A stretch of DNA of 64,000 bases from assembly GCA_003244105.1 (NCBI GenBank), contig QHBK01000003.1:292004-356003 (forward strand), given 5' to 3'. A program made the translations under genes and the position numbers. Below, piece after piece: positions 7,759 to 15,879 of the stretch (position 1 is its first letter; each line of letters opens with the position of its first letter). Source of the stretch: Candidatus Eremiobacter antarcticus (GTDB lineage Bacteria; Vulcanimicrobiota; Vulcanimicrobiia; Eremiobacterales; Eremiobacteraceae). The notes under the pieces were generated by a model. That model did no database searches. It was not told the DNA's origin and saw only the letters and a program-made list of their open reading frames with translations.

Positions 7759-8505
7759 ATGAGACACATCCTTGGCATCTCGCTTCTCTTTGTCGTAGCC
7801 TGCCTGCTGACGTCGTTGCTCGTGTCGACGCGCCAAGCGGCGTCGGCCGGCAGTCAGTCGCGCGGTGAGGCGCTCGCGCGCAAGAGCGATTGCCTCAGCT
7901 GCCACGCCGTGGATCGCAAGGTCGTAGGGCCGGCGTTCGTCTCCGTCGCGAAGCGCTACGCAGGCAAGCCCGGAGCGCTCGACAAGCTCGTCGCCAAAGT
8001 CCGCAACGGCGGAGCGGGCAACTGGGGCAGCGTCGCGATGACGCCGCATCCCAACGTGCCGACGTCCGACCTTCGTGCCATGGTCACGTGGGTGTTGTCT
8101 TTGAAGGCGTCGTCAAAGAAGGTCTCGTCATCGATCGCGCCTGGGAAGACCTACACCTATACCCTCTCGGGGGGCAAAAAGGTAAGCTTGGATTTTCCGG
8201 TGTTCAAGACTGGCCAAGAGGTGACGCATCCTATTTTCAGCGGTTGGGAAAGATTTGATTCGTACTGCTTCCGCTGTCACGGCACGGACGCGGTCGGCGG
8301 GGAGCTCGCCCCAGACCTGCGCATGAGTCTGCAGGGCGGGCTGACCAAGGATCAATTCATCAGCACCGCTCTGGCCGGGCGTCCGGGTAAAGGGATGCCC
8401 AGCTGGGCCGGTTTCTTCAGCCAAGCAGAACTCATGGAAGTCTACCAATATGTGAAGGCGCGCAGCGTCGGGCTGGTCGCGGCTGGCCGGCCGGCGGGCC
8501 AGTGA
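7759..8505 (+). CDS. xoxG: Diheme cytochrome c, XoxG-like with an extra N-terminal c-type domain
   Basis: The probable electron acceptor of XoxF in the periplasm. The 248-residue protein has an N-terminal membrane or signal segment (residues 4-24) and two heme sites. CLSCH (Cys45-His49) lies in a c551/c552-like domain with GPAF and a likely Met94 ligand. CFRCH (Cys170-His174) lies in a second domain with LAPDL and GKGMPSW (Met213), resembling XoxG/cytochrome cL. Known XoxG proteins are usually monoheme, so the fusion could hold donor and acceptor hemes on one chain. The xoxG label rests on position and the second domain only. Confidence 0.85.
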   Translation: MRHILGISLLFVVACLLTSLLVSTRQAASAGSQSRGEALARKSDCLSCHAVDRKVVGPAFVSVAKRYAGKPGALDKLVAKVRNGGAGNWGSVAMTPHPNVPTSDLRAMVTWVLSLKASSKKVSSSIAPGKTYTYTLSGGKKVSLDFPVFKTGQEVTHPIFSGWERFDSYCFRCHGTDAVGGELAPDLRMSLQGGLTKDQFISTALAGRPGKGMPSWAGFFSQAELMEVYQYVKARSVGLVAAGRPAGQ

Positions 8506-8536
8506 ATGCGGATGAGCGCAGGAGCGGAGTTTAACG

Positions 8537-9448
8537 ATGGCAGCAGCATCTGAACGCGTCGGCGTCGTCGGTCTGGGGCGGATGGGCGCGAACATCGCCC
8601 GTCGTCTGAACGACGTGGGCTATAAGGTGGCGGCCGTCTACGACATCCGCCCTGACGTCACCAAGGAGATCGCAGCCGAGCTGAGCGCGGAAGCCTGCTC
8701 GACGCTGTCACGGATCACGGAGCTAAGCGATACGATCATCACCGTCGTCACGGACGATGCGGCGATGCGCCAGATCTTCGCCACCTCGGGCGATAGCCTG
8801 CTCAACGGCTGCAAAGGGCGTTTGTTCGTGAACTGCGCCACCATCACGCCGAGCGTGCACGTCGAGGTGGAGAAGTTGGCCGAAGAGCGAGGCGCGAGCA
8901 GTCTCGAGGCCTGCATGGCCAGTTCCATCCCGCAGGCGCGGGAAGGCACGCTTTACCTGATGTGCGGGGGACGAAAGGAAGCGTTCGAGCGGGCCAAGCC
9001 GATGCTGGAAAAGATGAGCTCGTCGCTGATGTACGTGGGCAAGAGCGGCCAAGCCGCGCGCGTCAAAGCGCTCGTCAACATGGTGATGAACATCAACACC
9101 GCGGGACTTGCGGAGGGGCTGGGCCTGGGCGAAGCGCTAGCTCTGGACCTCGAAAGGTTGCGCGAGGTGTTCAGCCAAACCGGGGCAGGCTCTCGCGTGC
9201 TCGTCACGGACGGCGAAGACATGCAGAACAGAGCGCACGACTGTTACTTCTCGGCCGCTCACGCGGCCAAGGACTCCGGCATCGCCGTCGCCATCGCCAA
9301 GGAAGTGGGGTTGGAGCTGCCGCTGGCGGAGGCGACGCAACAGCAGTACGACCGCATGGTGACTTCGGGCCTGGGAGAACTCGACAAGTCTGGAATCGCA
9401 GAGCTCACCTTTAAATCGCGCCGCGCGCGCGAGCGGACACCGGCGTAG
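8537..9448 (+). CDS. Beta-hydroxyacid dehydrogenase (3-hydroxyisobutyrate dehydrogenase family)
   Basis: A 303-residue NAD(P)-dependent dehydrogenase. The N-terminal Rossmann motif is VVGLGRMGANIARRL, and the C-terminal all-helical domain includes a likely catalytic lysine in RVKALVNMVMN. The substrate loop (EACMASSIPQAREG) departs from the DAPVSGG of true 3-hydroxyisobutyrate or tartronate-semialdehyde enzymes, so the substrate is unknown. It starts 31 bp after the cytochrome stop with a purine-rich GGAGCGGAG upstream, and is probably cotranscribed with the xox genes. A role with a C1-derived hydroxyacid or aldehyde is only inference. Confidence 0.85.
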   Translation: MAAASERVGVVGLGRMGANIARRLNDVGYKVAAVYDIRPDVTKEIAAELSAEACSTLSRITELSDTIITVVTDDAAMRQIFATSGDSLLNGCKGRLFVNCATITPSVHVEVEKLAEERGASSLEACMASSIPQAREGTLYLMCGGRKEAFERAKPMLEKMSSSLMYVGKSGQAARVKALVNMVMNINTAGLAEGLGLGEALALDLERLREVFSQTGAGSRVLVTDGEDMQNRAHDCYFSAAHAAKDSGIAVAIAKEVGLELPLAEATQQQYDRMVTSGLGELDKSGIAELTFKSRRARERTPA

Positions 9449-9529
9449 CAAGATCGCGCGAGGCAAAGTATCCGCACGCACAACGTAAACCTCATCATCA
9501 CTGGTTCGCCGCTGCAAGGAGGATCGTCA

Positions 9530-9979
9530 ATGGCGGTAGCTTCTCAAACCAAAATCATCCCGCTGGTCAGCTCGGGGACAGCAGGTCCGCTCGGAGCCAT
9601 TCACTTGCCCCGCTTATGGTCGAAGCTCACACTGGCTGCAGCCGGCGTCTTGCCGGAAGGCTACGATGAATGCGGACAGGGCTTCGACCAGATGACGCTG
9701 AGCGATCTCGGGCTCAACAAAGAAGAGACCATAACCTACGTACGCACACGCAAGCCGACATATGTCGAGTTTGAAGAATACGTCCGTCAAAAAGGAAAGA
9801 CCGATCCTGAGACGATCAGAAAGCACAACGAGGCCGTGCGCGGCTACAACCATGCCGACGACAAGGCGCAGCATATGCGCGATGATATGGGCTTGAAACA
9901 GGGCCAGATCAAAGACGCGGTGACCTTGAACAGCCTCGAGGACCTGCACGAGCTGCACCAGTCAGTCACCAAGGGCTGA
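9530..9979 (+). CDS. DUF5069-like protein
   Basis: A 149-residue soluble protein of unknown function. The N-terminal half (GPLGAIHLPRLWSKL, then LPEGYDECGQGFDQM, then YVRTRKPTYVEFEEYV) resembles the DUF5069 family as I remember it. The C-terminal half is charged and helical. There is no signal peptide or membrane segment. An AAGGAGG ribosome-binding site precedes the ATG and a terminator follows, so this is probably the last gene of the xox transcript. Confidence 0.7.
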   Translation: MAVASQTKIIPLVSSGTAGPLGAIHLPRLWSKLTLAAAGVLPEGYDECGQGFDQMTLSDLGLNKEETITYVRTRKPTYVEFEEYVRQKGKTDPETIRKHNEAVRGYNHADDKAQHMRDDMGLKQGQIKDAVTLNSLEDLHELHQSVTKG

Positions 9980-9999
9980 CCTCAGCCGAGCATCACAGC

Positions 10000-10035
10000 C
10001 GGAGGGCGATCGACAGGTCGTCCTCCGTTCTTATT
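10000..10035 (+). terminator. Terminator after the DUF5069-like gene
   Basis: CGGAGGGCGA (10000-10009) pairs with TCGTCCTCCG (10018-10027), one G-T pair, and is followed by TTCTTATT. It lies between two convergent genes and may work for both, since its far edge touches the hydrolase stop. Confidence 0.75.
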
Positions 10036-10826
10036 CAGGCGCCGGTCAAAAAAGCTTCGGCGGCTTTGATGAAGCGCCCGAAGTCGGTGCGGTGCAAGTT
10101 GTGGCCTTGGTCCGCATAGGTCTCGATGGTGACGTTGGATCCGCCGTGTGCGCGGATGTACGATACGTCCCCTTGTGACAACGTTGATTCGCCCGGTTTT
10201 GCGGCGAGGATGAGCAGCGGTTTGGGATAGTCGGCCACGATCGCACGCAGATCCCATCCGCCCTCGTCCACACGATTCTGCTCGCCTAAGCGCCGGACGG
10301 ATTCCGCCTTCATGCGGCGCACGGCATGCAGCTTGCCCTCCACATCCAACGCGTGCCACTCGCGGTGGCGTTCGCGCAGCGCGCTTTCGCGTTGTGCCCA
10401 CGGCAGCGAAAGGTCGGCTTCCGCATCCTCGAGATACTCGCGCTCCCAGGTGCCTCGTTCGACGACGACCATCGGGTCGACGGCCAGCACCTTGGTCGCA
10501 AAATCCTCGCGTCCGACGAGCAGCGCGACGGCTCCGCCCCAGGAATGGCCGATGAGCGCGCAGGGTTCGCCCACGCAAGCAGCGACCGCTCGCAGATCAT
10601 CGAGCGAACGCCGCAGCGACATGTCCTCGAAGCTGTCCGCGCTGTCGCCATGGCCCCGTTGGTCGTAGGCGAACACGCGGAAGCGGTCGCCGAGCGCCTC
10701 CGCGGTGCGCTTCCACGACTTGCGCGAGCTTGTGATGCCATGCACGCAGATGACAGCGGGCCCCTTGCTGCCCCATGATTCAAGCTGGGTCCCCGCGCCG
10801 TCGCTCAGCGCAACCGTCTGCTCCAA
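10035..10826 (-). CDS. Alpha/beta hydrolase
   Basis: A 263-residue cytoplasmic alpha/beta-hydrolase. It shows the oxyanion-hole HGI after strand 3, the nucleophile elbow GHSWGG (Ser) and a late catalytic histidine in DQGHNLHR, with DYPKPLLIL and AAKPGE marking the region of the acid residue. The start is TTG 10826, preceded by AAAGGAC. The substrate cannot be inferred (esterase, lactonase or dehalogenase types are all possible). It is not obviously coupled to its neighbours. Confidence 0.85.
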   Translation of the reverse strand: MEQTVALSDGAGTQLESWGSKGPAVICVHGITSSRKSWKRTAEALGDRFRVFAYDQRGHGDSADSFEDMSLRRSLDDLRAVAACVGEPCALIGHSWGGAVALLVGREDFATKVLAVDPMVVVERGTWEREYLEDAEADLSLPWAQRESALRERHREWHALDVEGKLHAVRRMKAESVRRLGEQNRVDEGGWDLRAIVADYPKPLLILAAKPGESTLSQGDVSYIRAHGGSNVTIETYADQGHNLHRTDFGRFIKAAEAFLTGA

Positions 10827-10849
10827 TCGCTTTGTCCTTTCGTCGTCTG

Positions 10850-11647
10850 CTAGCGGTGAAAGATGGCTTGGTCGAAGTTTCGGGCGGCATGCAGCGCTTT
10901 GATCGTGGCGGGGTTGTTGAGACGCCCGAAGATAGCCCCGTCGATATTGGCCTGCGCGAACCTCGTCGCGCGCAAGTCTGCGCCCGTGAGATTGGCAGCG
11001 CTCAGATCGGCGCCGCGCAGATTGGCAAAGCTCAGGTTTGCGCCTCGCAGATCCGCAGAGTTGAGATCGGCGAACGAGAGGTCGGCGAAAGAAAGGTCGG
11101 CGCCTGCGAGCGTCGCCCGCGCGAAGATGGTGTGCAGCAGGCCCATGGGCTGATTGCTCAGGTCGGAAGCCAGATGCGCGTGGCGAAAGACCGCCGATGT
11201 GAAGTCAGAGTCCGGCGCGATCAAGTAGCCGGAGGCGCCGCTGAAGTCGGCCTGGCGCGCGGTCACGCTTTCCATCGTCGTCAGGAAGGTAGCTCGCCGC
11301 AGCGTTGCCTTGACCAGCCGCGCATGAGCCATTTTGACGCTCGACAGGTTGGCGCCGTCAAGACGGGCAGCCGACAAGTCTGCCCCGATCAGGGTCGCCT
11401 CCAGCAAGTCGGCGCCGCGAAGATCCGCCCCACGCAAGGATACGCCGGTCATATCGACGTCCAAAAGACGGCAACCCGAAAGTTTGGCCTTCCTCGACGC
11501 ATCGGCGTGCGCGCGCGCAGCGCGCAGCTCTGCCGCACAATGCGGCGACGGCGCGGAGAAAGCGCTACGCGGCGCGAAGGCCAGCCCGGCAGCGCAGACC
11601 AGCGCAGCGTACCTCGTCACCTTCGCCTGGAGGCTATCCGCGTCCAT
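10850..11647 (-). CDS. Secreted pentapeptide-repeat protein
   Basis: From ATG 11647 this gives 265 residues with a signal peptide ending in RSAFSA. Many A(D/N)Lxx pentapeptides follow, such as GADLRGADLLEATL and ADLSFADLSFADL, which fold as a right-handed quadrilateral beta-helix. Two repeat blocks are separated by a non-repetitive stretch (TTMESVTARQADF to PMGLLHTIF). The open frame continues 68 codons upstream, but that part overlaps the start of the divergent gene. Function is unknown. Export to the periplasm or surface is inferred from the signal peptide. Confidence 0.75.
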   Translation of the reverse strand: MDADSLQAKVTRYAALVCAAGLAFAPRSAFSAPSPHCAAELRAARAHADASRKAKLSGCRLLDVDMTGVSLRGADLRGADLLEATLIGADLSAARLDGANLSSVKMAHARLVKATLRRATFLTTMESVTARQADFSGASGYLIAPDSDFTSAVFRHAHLASDLSNQPMGLLHTIFARATLAGADLSFADLSFADLNSADLRGANLSFANLRGADLSAANLTGADLRATRFAQANIDGAIFGRLNNPATIKALHAARNFDQAIFHR

Positions 11648-11678
11648 GAGAACGGAGCGCCCAAACCGGGATGCACGC

Positions 11679-12299
11679 ATGACGTCAAAGTTTGGCCCGA
11701 AGAACACCCCTCCTGCGCTTGCGACATCCGGGTTCTCCCCAAGGCGGCAAGCGCTGACCGCTTGGTCGGCAGCCGTCTTGTTGGCTTGCATGATGCAAGC
11801 AACGCTCGCCGCGCCTCGGGCGGGCGGCGCTAGGCCCACGACGGTGACCATTTTGCCGTTGTCGCCGGTCGATACAGGCTTGCCATACGCCCCGTTGCCG
11901 ACGGCTGCGCAGTTGTCGGCCTTGACGCGTTTGCTCGCGGCGGGCGTCGGGACTTCAGCCGGGGTTCACGTGCAGAACTCGGCGAACGCGGCGCGGGAGC
12001 TTCGAGCGAGGGGGTTCGACCAGAGCACGACGCAGCGCTCGTGTGCCGAACCGAAGTGTGCCGCCGACGTCGGGCGAGCGGTCGGCGCTGACCTCGTCGT
12101 GTACGGCGGCGTCACGCGGCTCATGGCTGTCATCTGGAGCACGGAAGTTTCGGTGGTGGATGTCCACTCCAACGCCGTTCTCGGCCCCCTGGACGCCGGA
12201 TATAAAGGCGACTACAGCGCAATGGAGGTTGGGGAACATCGTCTGGGAGAGGCAGTGCGGCGTCTCATCGCTCGTTCTGGGTCGCGCTCGAGCGGATGA
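11679..12299 (+). CDS. Secreted DUF2380-like protein
   Basis: A 206-residue predicted secreted protein. The N-terminal signal region carries a PRRQALT twin-arginine-like run before a hydrophobic core and ALAAP. The mature part includes VTILPLSPVDTGLPY, a CAEPKCAADVGRAVGADLVVYGGV segment and VSVVDVHSNAVLGPL, which resembles the DUF2380/DUF3280 secreted family. A start at 11646 is also possible and would overlap the divergent pentapeptide gene. It overlaps egtD by 4 nt (ATGA), so the two are probably cotranscribed. Confidence 0.65.
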   Translation: MTSKFGPKNTPPALATSGFSPRRQALTAWSAAVLLACMMQATLAAPRAGGARPTTVTILPLSPVDTGLPYAPLPTAAQLSALTRLLAAGVGTSAGVHVQNSANAARELRARGFDQSTTQRSCAEPKCAADVGRAVGADLVVYGGVTRLMAVIWSTEVSVVDVHSNAVLGPLDAGYKGDYSAMEVGEHRLGEAVRRLIARSGSRSSG

Positions 12300-13288
12300 C
12301 TCCGGTGGTCGAGTCAGCTTCGCTGCGCTTCGCCGAAGACGTCCGGCACGGCCTGACGTCGGCGCCCAAGTCGCTGCCCTCAAAGTATTTCTACGATGCG
12401 CTCGGCTCGATGCTGTTCGAGGCCATCTGCCTGTTGCCTGAGTACTACCTGACGCGGGCGGAAGCAGAGATCTTCAACACGCATGCGGATGCGATCGTGG
12501 ACGCCGCGAGGCCCGACCGGCTCATCGAGCTTGGCAGCGGCAGCGCCATGAAAACCCGCATACTTCTGGATGCCGTGCTGCGCCGCCGTTCGCATCTCGA
12601 ATACGTCGCCATCGATATCTCGCAGAGCGCGCTCGAGTCCACGGCCAAAGCCCTGGAAAGCGAATACCCTGGACTGACGGTGCGCCGTTACCATAACGAT
12701 TACTTGGAAGGCCTCACGAGGCTCGCCAAGGATTCAACGGCGCGCAGCTCCCCAGGTCTGCCCAGCACGCCGGACGGTCGGGCCCTGGCTCTTTTCTTGG
12801 GTTCCAACATCGGCAATTTCGAGCCGGCCCAAGCGCGCGCATTTCTGCAGTCCATCCGAGCGGTGCTGAAGCCTGGAGACCGCCTTCTCTTGGGCACCGA
12901 TCTCAAGAAAGACGCAACCATCTTGGAAGCCGCTTACGACGACGCTCTGGGCGTGACGGCTGCGTTCAACCTCAACCTCTTGGCGCGCATCAATCGCGAG
13001 TTAGCGGGGGACATCGCTGTGCGTTCGTTCCGTCATGTAGCTATCTATAATGAGGCGGCGGGCCGGGTTGAGATGCATCTGCAGAGCCGGAGCCGGCAGA
13101 CATTCACCATCGGTGCGATCGGCTTGGAAGTGCGGATGGCCGAGGAAGAGACGATCCACACCGAATCTTCGCACAAGTTCTCTCCCGACGAGATAGCGGA
13201 GCTGGCGCGCAGCGCAGACCTCGCATTCGAAACGATGTGGACGGACAGCGCTCGGCGCTTCGCCTGTAGTCTCTTGCGCGTGGCCTGA
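12296..13288 (+). CDS. egtD: EgtD, L-histidine N-alpha-methyltransferase (ergothioneine biosynthesis)
   Basis: An S-adenosylmethionine-dependent enzyme that trimethylates histidine to hercynine, the first step to ergothioneine. Over 330 residues the family signature is strong: PKSLPSKYFYDALGS, FEAICLLPEYYLTRAE, LIELGSGSAMKTR (SAM site), FLGSNIGNF, a DLKKD and YDDALGVTAAFN segment, and TESSHKF near the end. No egtB is present in the window, so the pathway would need a distant partner or stop at hercynine. Coupled by overlap to the upstream secreted-protein gene. Confidence 0.92.
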   Translation: MTPVVESASLRFAEDVRHGLTSAPKSLPSKYFYDALGSMLFEAICLLPEYYLTRAEAEIFNTHADAIVDAARPDRLIELGSGSAMKTRILLDAVLRRRSHLEYVAIDISQSALESTAKALESEYPGLTVRRYHNDYLEGLTRLAKDSTARSSPGLPSTPDGRALALFLGSNIGNFEPAQARAFLQSIRAVLKPGDRLLLGTDLKKDATILEAAYDDALGVTAAFNLNLLARINRELAGDIAVRSFRHVAIYNEAAGRVEMHLQSRSRQTFTIGAIGLEVRMAEEETIHTESSHKFSPDEIAELARSADLAFETMWTDSARRFACSLLRVA

Positions 13289-13305
13289 CCGGCCGGTTGC
13301 CGGTC
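13287..13305. terminator. Hairpin between convergent egtD and opu genes
   Basis: GACCGGC (13287-13293) and GCCGGTC (13299-13305) form a perfect 7-bp stem that starts inside the egtD stop codon. There is no T run on either side, so termination strength is uncertain. Confidence 0.4.
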
Positions 13306-13311
13306 TGCGGG

Positions 13312-13938
13312 TCAGCCGCGCTCCAGCCTTATCGAGTACGTCGCCTCGATGCGTCTCAATCCGAAATCGGCAGCCAGGGCCAACGCGACCGCGGCGACCG
13401 CTCCGGCGACGGCCTTTTGCGGATAATCATGCTGAATGCCGTCCAACACGAGCGTCCCAAGTCCGCCGGCGTTGATCCACGCGGCGATTGTGGCGATGCC
13501 GATGAGCGACACCGTTGCTAGGCGTATGCCTGCCAGAGCGACCGGCATGGCCAGGGGGCGTTCGACCAGCCAGAAGATCTGCCACGGCTGCATCCCCATA
13601 CCGCGGGCGGCCTCGACCGTCGCCCGATCGACCCCGTTGATCGCGGCCGCGAAGTTGCGCACGAGAATCATCTGCGCATACGCCGCGAGTGCGATCACTG
13701 CGGTCCAAAAACCAAGGCCCAACACGGGGATGAGCAGCGCGAACAGGGCCAAGCTCGGAATCGTGTAGACGGCGCCCAGGACTCCGAGGATGGGGCCTGC
13801 CGCCGCAGGCTTGCTCGCGACCAGCAGCGCCAACGGGAGCGCGACGACGAAGGCGATGGCGAGCGCGGTGGACACCAACGCCAGGTGGGCCGCGCTCAAC
13901 TGCCAGATCTGACCCGTATGGTGGTAGAGATACTGCAT
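13312..13938 (-). CDS. Osmoprotectant ABC transporter, permease (OpuCB-type)
   Basis: A 208-residue inner-membrane permease with about five to six membrane segments. It contains the binding-protein-dependent transport loop EAARGMGMQPWQIFWLVERPLAMPVAL, here cited only by its start at residue about 110. The family imports glycine betaine, choline or carnitine. It is the last gene of a four-gene minus-strand operon (permease, binding protein, ATPase, permease), 5 bp after the ATPase. Confidence 0.88.
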   Translation of the reverse strand: MQYLYHHTGQIWQLSAAHLALVSTALAIAFVVALPLALLVASKPAAAGPILGVLGAVYTIPSLALFALLIPVLGLGFWTAVIALAAYAQMILVRNFAAAINGVDRATVEAARGMGMQPWQIFWLVERPLAMPVALAGIRLATVSLIGIATIAAWINAGGLGTLVLDGIQHDYPQKAVAGAVAAVALALAADFGLRRIEATYSIRLERG

Positions 13939-13943
13939 GGTCG

Positions 13944-14969
13944 CTAGAAATCGCTCACGCCAACCTGGCTGACGGGAGTGCGCGCGGCTTGCAGCAGTTG
14001 CTCCAGCGTGAACGCGCCGAGCGCGGCTCCGTCGTCAGACAACACGGGCAGTTCGCGCACTCCGGCGGCCAGCATCAGCGAGAGAGCGGTGCGCAGGTCG
14101 GTTTGGGCGGTGAGCGGTGCGGCGTCCGAGGGCGCCTTGATGGGCGCGGCGGTCCTTGCATGAGCAGTGCTCGAGGCGCCGTCGAGCGGCAGGACATCAC
14201 CGATCTTTATCACCCCTAAGCGGCGCACCGCATCCTGCGCGCTCACGAGCTCGGCGACGAACGCGTTGGCCGGCCGTTCCAAGATATCGATGGGCCGGCC
14301 GTACTGCTCGATGCGCCCGGCTCGCATCACGACGATGCGATCGGCGAGATGCAGCGCTTCTTCAACATCGTGCGTGACGAAGACGACGGTCTTGTGCAGC
14401 CGTTGATGCAGATCCGAGAGTTCGGCTTGAAGCCGAACTCTCTCGATGGCGTCCAGGGCCCCGAAGGGCTCGTCCATCAGCAGAATGTCGGGATCGGCCG
14501 CCAAGGCTCGCGCCAGGCCGATGCGCTGCTGCTGGCCGCCCGACAATGCGGCCGGATGCCGCAGCCCGAATTCATCGTACGGCAGGCGCACGAGCTCCAG
14601 CAGTTCTCGCACGCGCGCGGATGTGCGCGCCGGTTCCCAGCGCAGCAGCTCCGGAACGGTCGAAACGTTTTTTGCGACCGTCATATGCGGGAACAGCCCG
14701 ATCTGTTGGATGACATAGCCCATGCTGCGGCGCAGCTGCGTGACCTTGATCGCTTTGGAGTCGACGCCGTTGATGAAAATGCTGCCGGAGGTGGGCTCCA
14801 CCAGCCGGTTCACCATCTTGAGCAGCGTCGTTTTGCCGCAGCCTGAAGGCCCCAGCACCACCACGAAGTGGCTGCGCTCGATCGAAAGGGTGACGCCCTC
14901 GACCACCGCGTCGCCATCGCCGTAGCGCTTGCCCACCCGCTCGAAGCGGATGACGGGATCGTGTGCCAA
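13944..14969 (-). CDS. Osmoprotectant ABC transporter, ATP-binding protein (OpuCA-type)
   Basis: A 341-residue ATPase with Walker A GPSGCGKTT, Q-loop VIQQIG, signature ALSGGQQQR and Walker B ILLMDEPFG, followed by the switch histidine in VTHD. The C-terminal 70 residues hold one CBS-like unit (LMLAAGVRELPVLSDDG), shorter than the tandem CBS pair of classical OpuCA that senses ionic strength. It is separated from the binding-protein gene by 3 bp. Confidence 0.92.
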   Translation of the reverse strand: MAHDPVIRFERVGKRYGDGDAVVEGVTLSIERSHFVVVLGPSGCGKTTLLKMVNRLVEPTSGSIFINGVDSKAIKVTQLRRSMGYVIQQIGLFPHMTVAKNVSTVPELLRWEPARTSARVRELLELVRLPYDEFGLRHPAALSGGQQQRIGLARALAADPDILLMDEPFGALDAIERVRLQAELSDLHQRLHKTVVFVTHDVEEALHLADRIVVMRAGRIEQYGRPIDILERPANAFVAELVSAQDAVRRLGVIKIGDVLPLDGASSTAHARTAAPIKAPSDAAPLTAQTDLRTALSLMLAAGVRELPVLSDDGAALGAFTLEQLLQAARTPVSQVGVSDF

Positions 14970-14972
14970 CGG

Positions 14973-15872
14973 CTAAGCCGCCGGCAGCAGCGACGCTTGC
15001 CTCAGAAAGCGCTGCGCGACATCGGCCGGCTCCTCGTGTTGGCCGTCGACGAGCCAGTTCAGGCGGCGCATCGCGCTGTCGGTGAGCCGCGGCGCCAGCC
15101 GGTCGAGGGTCGCGGCCAGGGCGGGGAAGCGCGCAAGAGCATCGTCGCGCACGACCGGCGCGACTTGATACGGTGGAAAGAAGTGTTTGTCGTCGTCGAG
15201 CACGACCAGCTTGTGAGCGTCGATCTGCCCGTCCGTGCCGAAGGCGACGACGACGTCAACGTTTCCGTTCAAGAGCGCTCTGTATTTGAGGCCGATGTCG
15301 ATCAGCTGAATGCTCTTGAACCGGAATCCGCCATACGCGCGCCGCAGCCCGGGAAGCCCATCGGGCCGGTCGGTGAACTCCGGCACAGCGCCCAAGCGAA
15401 GCTGCGGCGCAAGCCTCGCACAGTCAGAAAGGCTGCGCAGCTTCAGCCGCTGCGAAGTGTCCGCGGTGGCCGCAAGCGCTTGGGTGTCGTTCATGGGAGC
15501 CGGCGCAAGCCACGTCAGCTGGTAGCGCGACCGGTAGGCTTTTTTGACCGTCTGGTAGACCGCCGCACGATCGTGCGCGGGAGGCTCGTGCAGCTGTGTG
15601 AGCAACGCAGTTCCAGTGTACTCCGGGTAGAGATCGATGTCGCCGCGCAGCAATGAAGCCATGGCGATCTGCGTGCCGCCGAGGTTGAGACGCCGCTCGA
15701 CAGCATACCCCCGGCGCTCCAACAGCTGCGCATACATCTCCCCGAGCAACAGCTCTTCGGTGAAGTTCTTCGAACCGATTTTGAGCGCGCTCGAGCTTCC
15801 ACGGGAACAGCTCGCGACGAATGCCATCGACGCGACACCCGCGAGTTTGGACAAAGCCTGCGCACGCGACAT
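14973..15872 (-). CDS. Osmoprotectant ABC transporter, substrate-binding lipoprotein (OpuCC-type)
   Basis: From ATG 15872 the 299-residue product has a lipoprotein signal ending in the lipobox VASC, then IGSKNFTEELLLGEMYAQ, which is the hallmark of glycine betaine/choline/carnitine binding proteins. YPEYTGTALL and GNVDVVVAFGTDG follow. The open frame runs further upstream into the permease gene, but only this start gives a lipoprotein signal, 8 bp after the permease stop. Confidence 0.9.
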   Translation of the reverse strand: MSRAQALSKLAGVASMAFVASCSRGSSSALKIGSKNFTEELLLGEMYAQLLERRGYAVERRLNLGGTQIAMASLLRGDIDLYPEYTGTALLTQLHEPPAHDRAAVYQTVKKAYRSRYQLTWLAPAPMNDTQALAATADTSQRLKLRSLSDCARLAPQLRLGAVPEFTDRPDGLPGLRRAYGGFRFKSIQLIDIGLKYRALLNGNVDVVVAFGTDGQIDAHKLVVLDDDKHFFPPYQVAPVVRDDALARFPALAATLDRLAPRLTDSAMRRLNWLVDGQHEEPADVAQRFLRQASLLPAA

Positions 15873-15879
15873 CAGCTCG

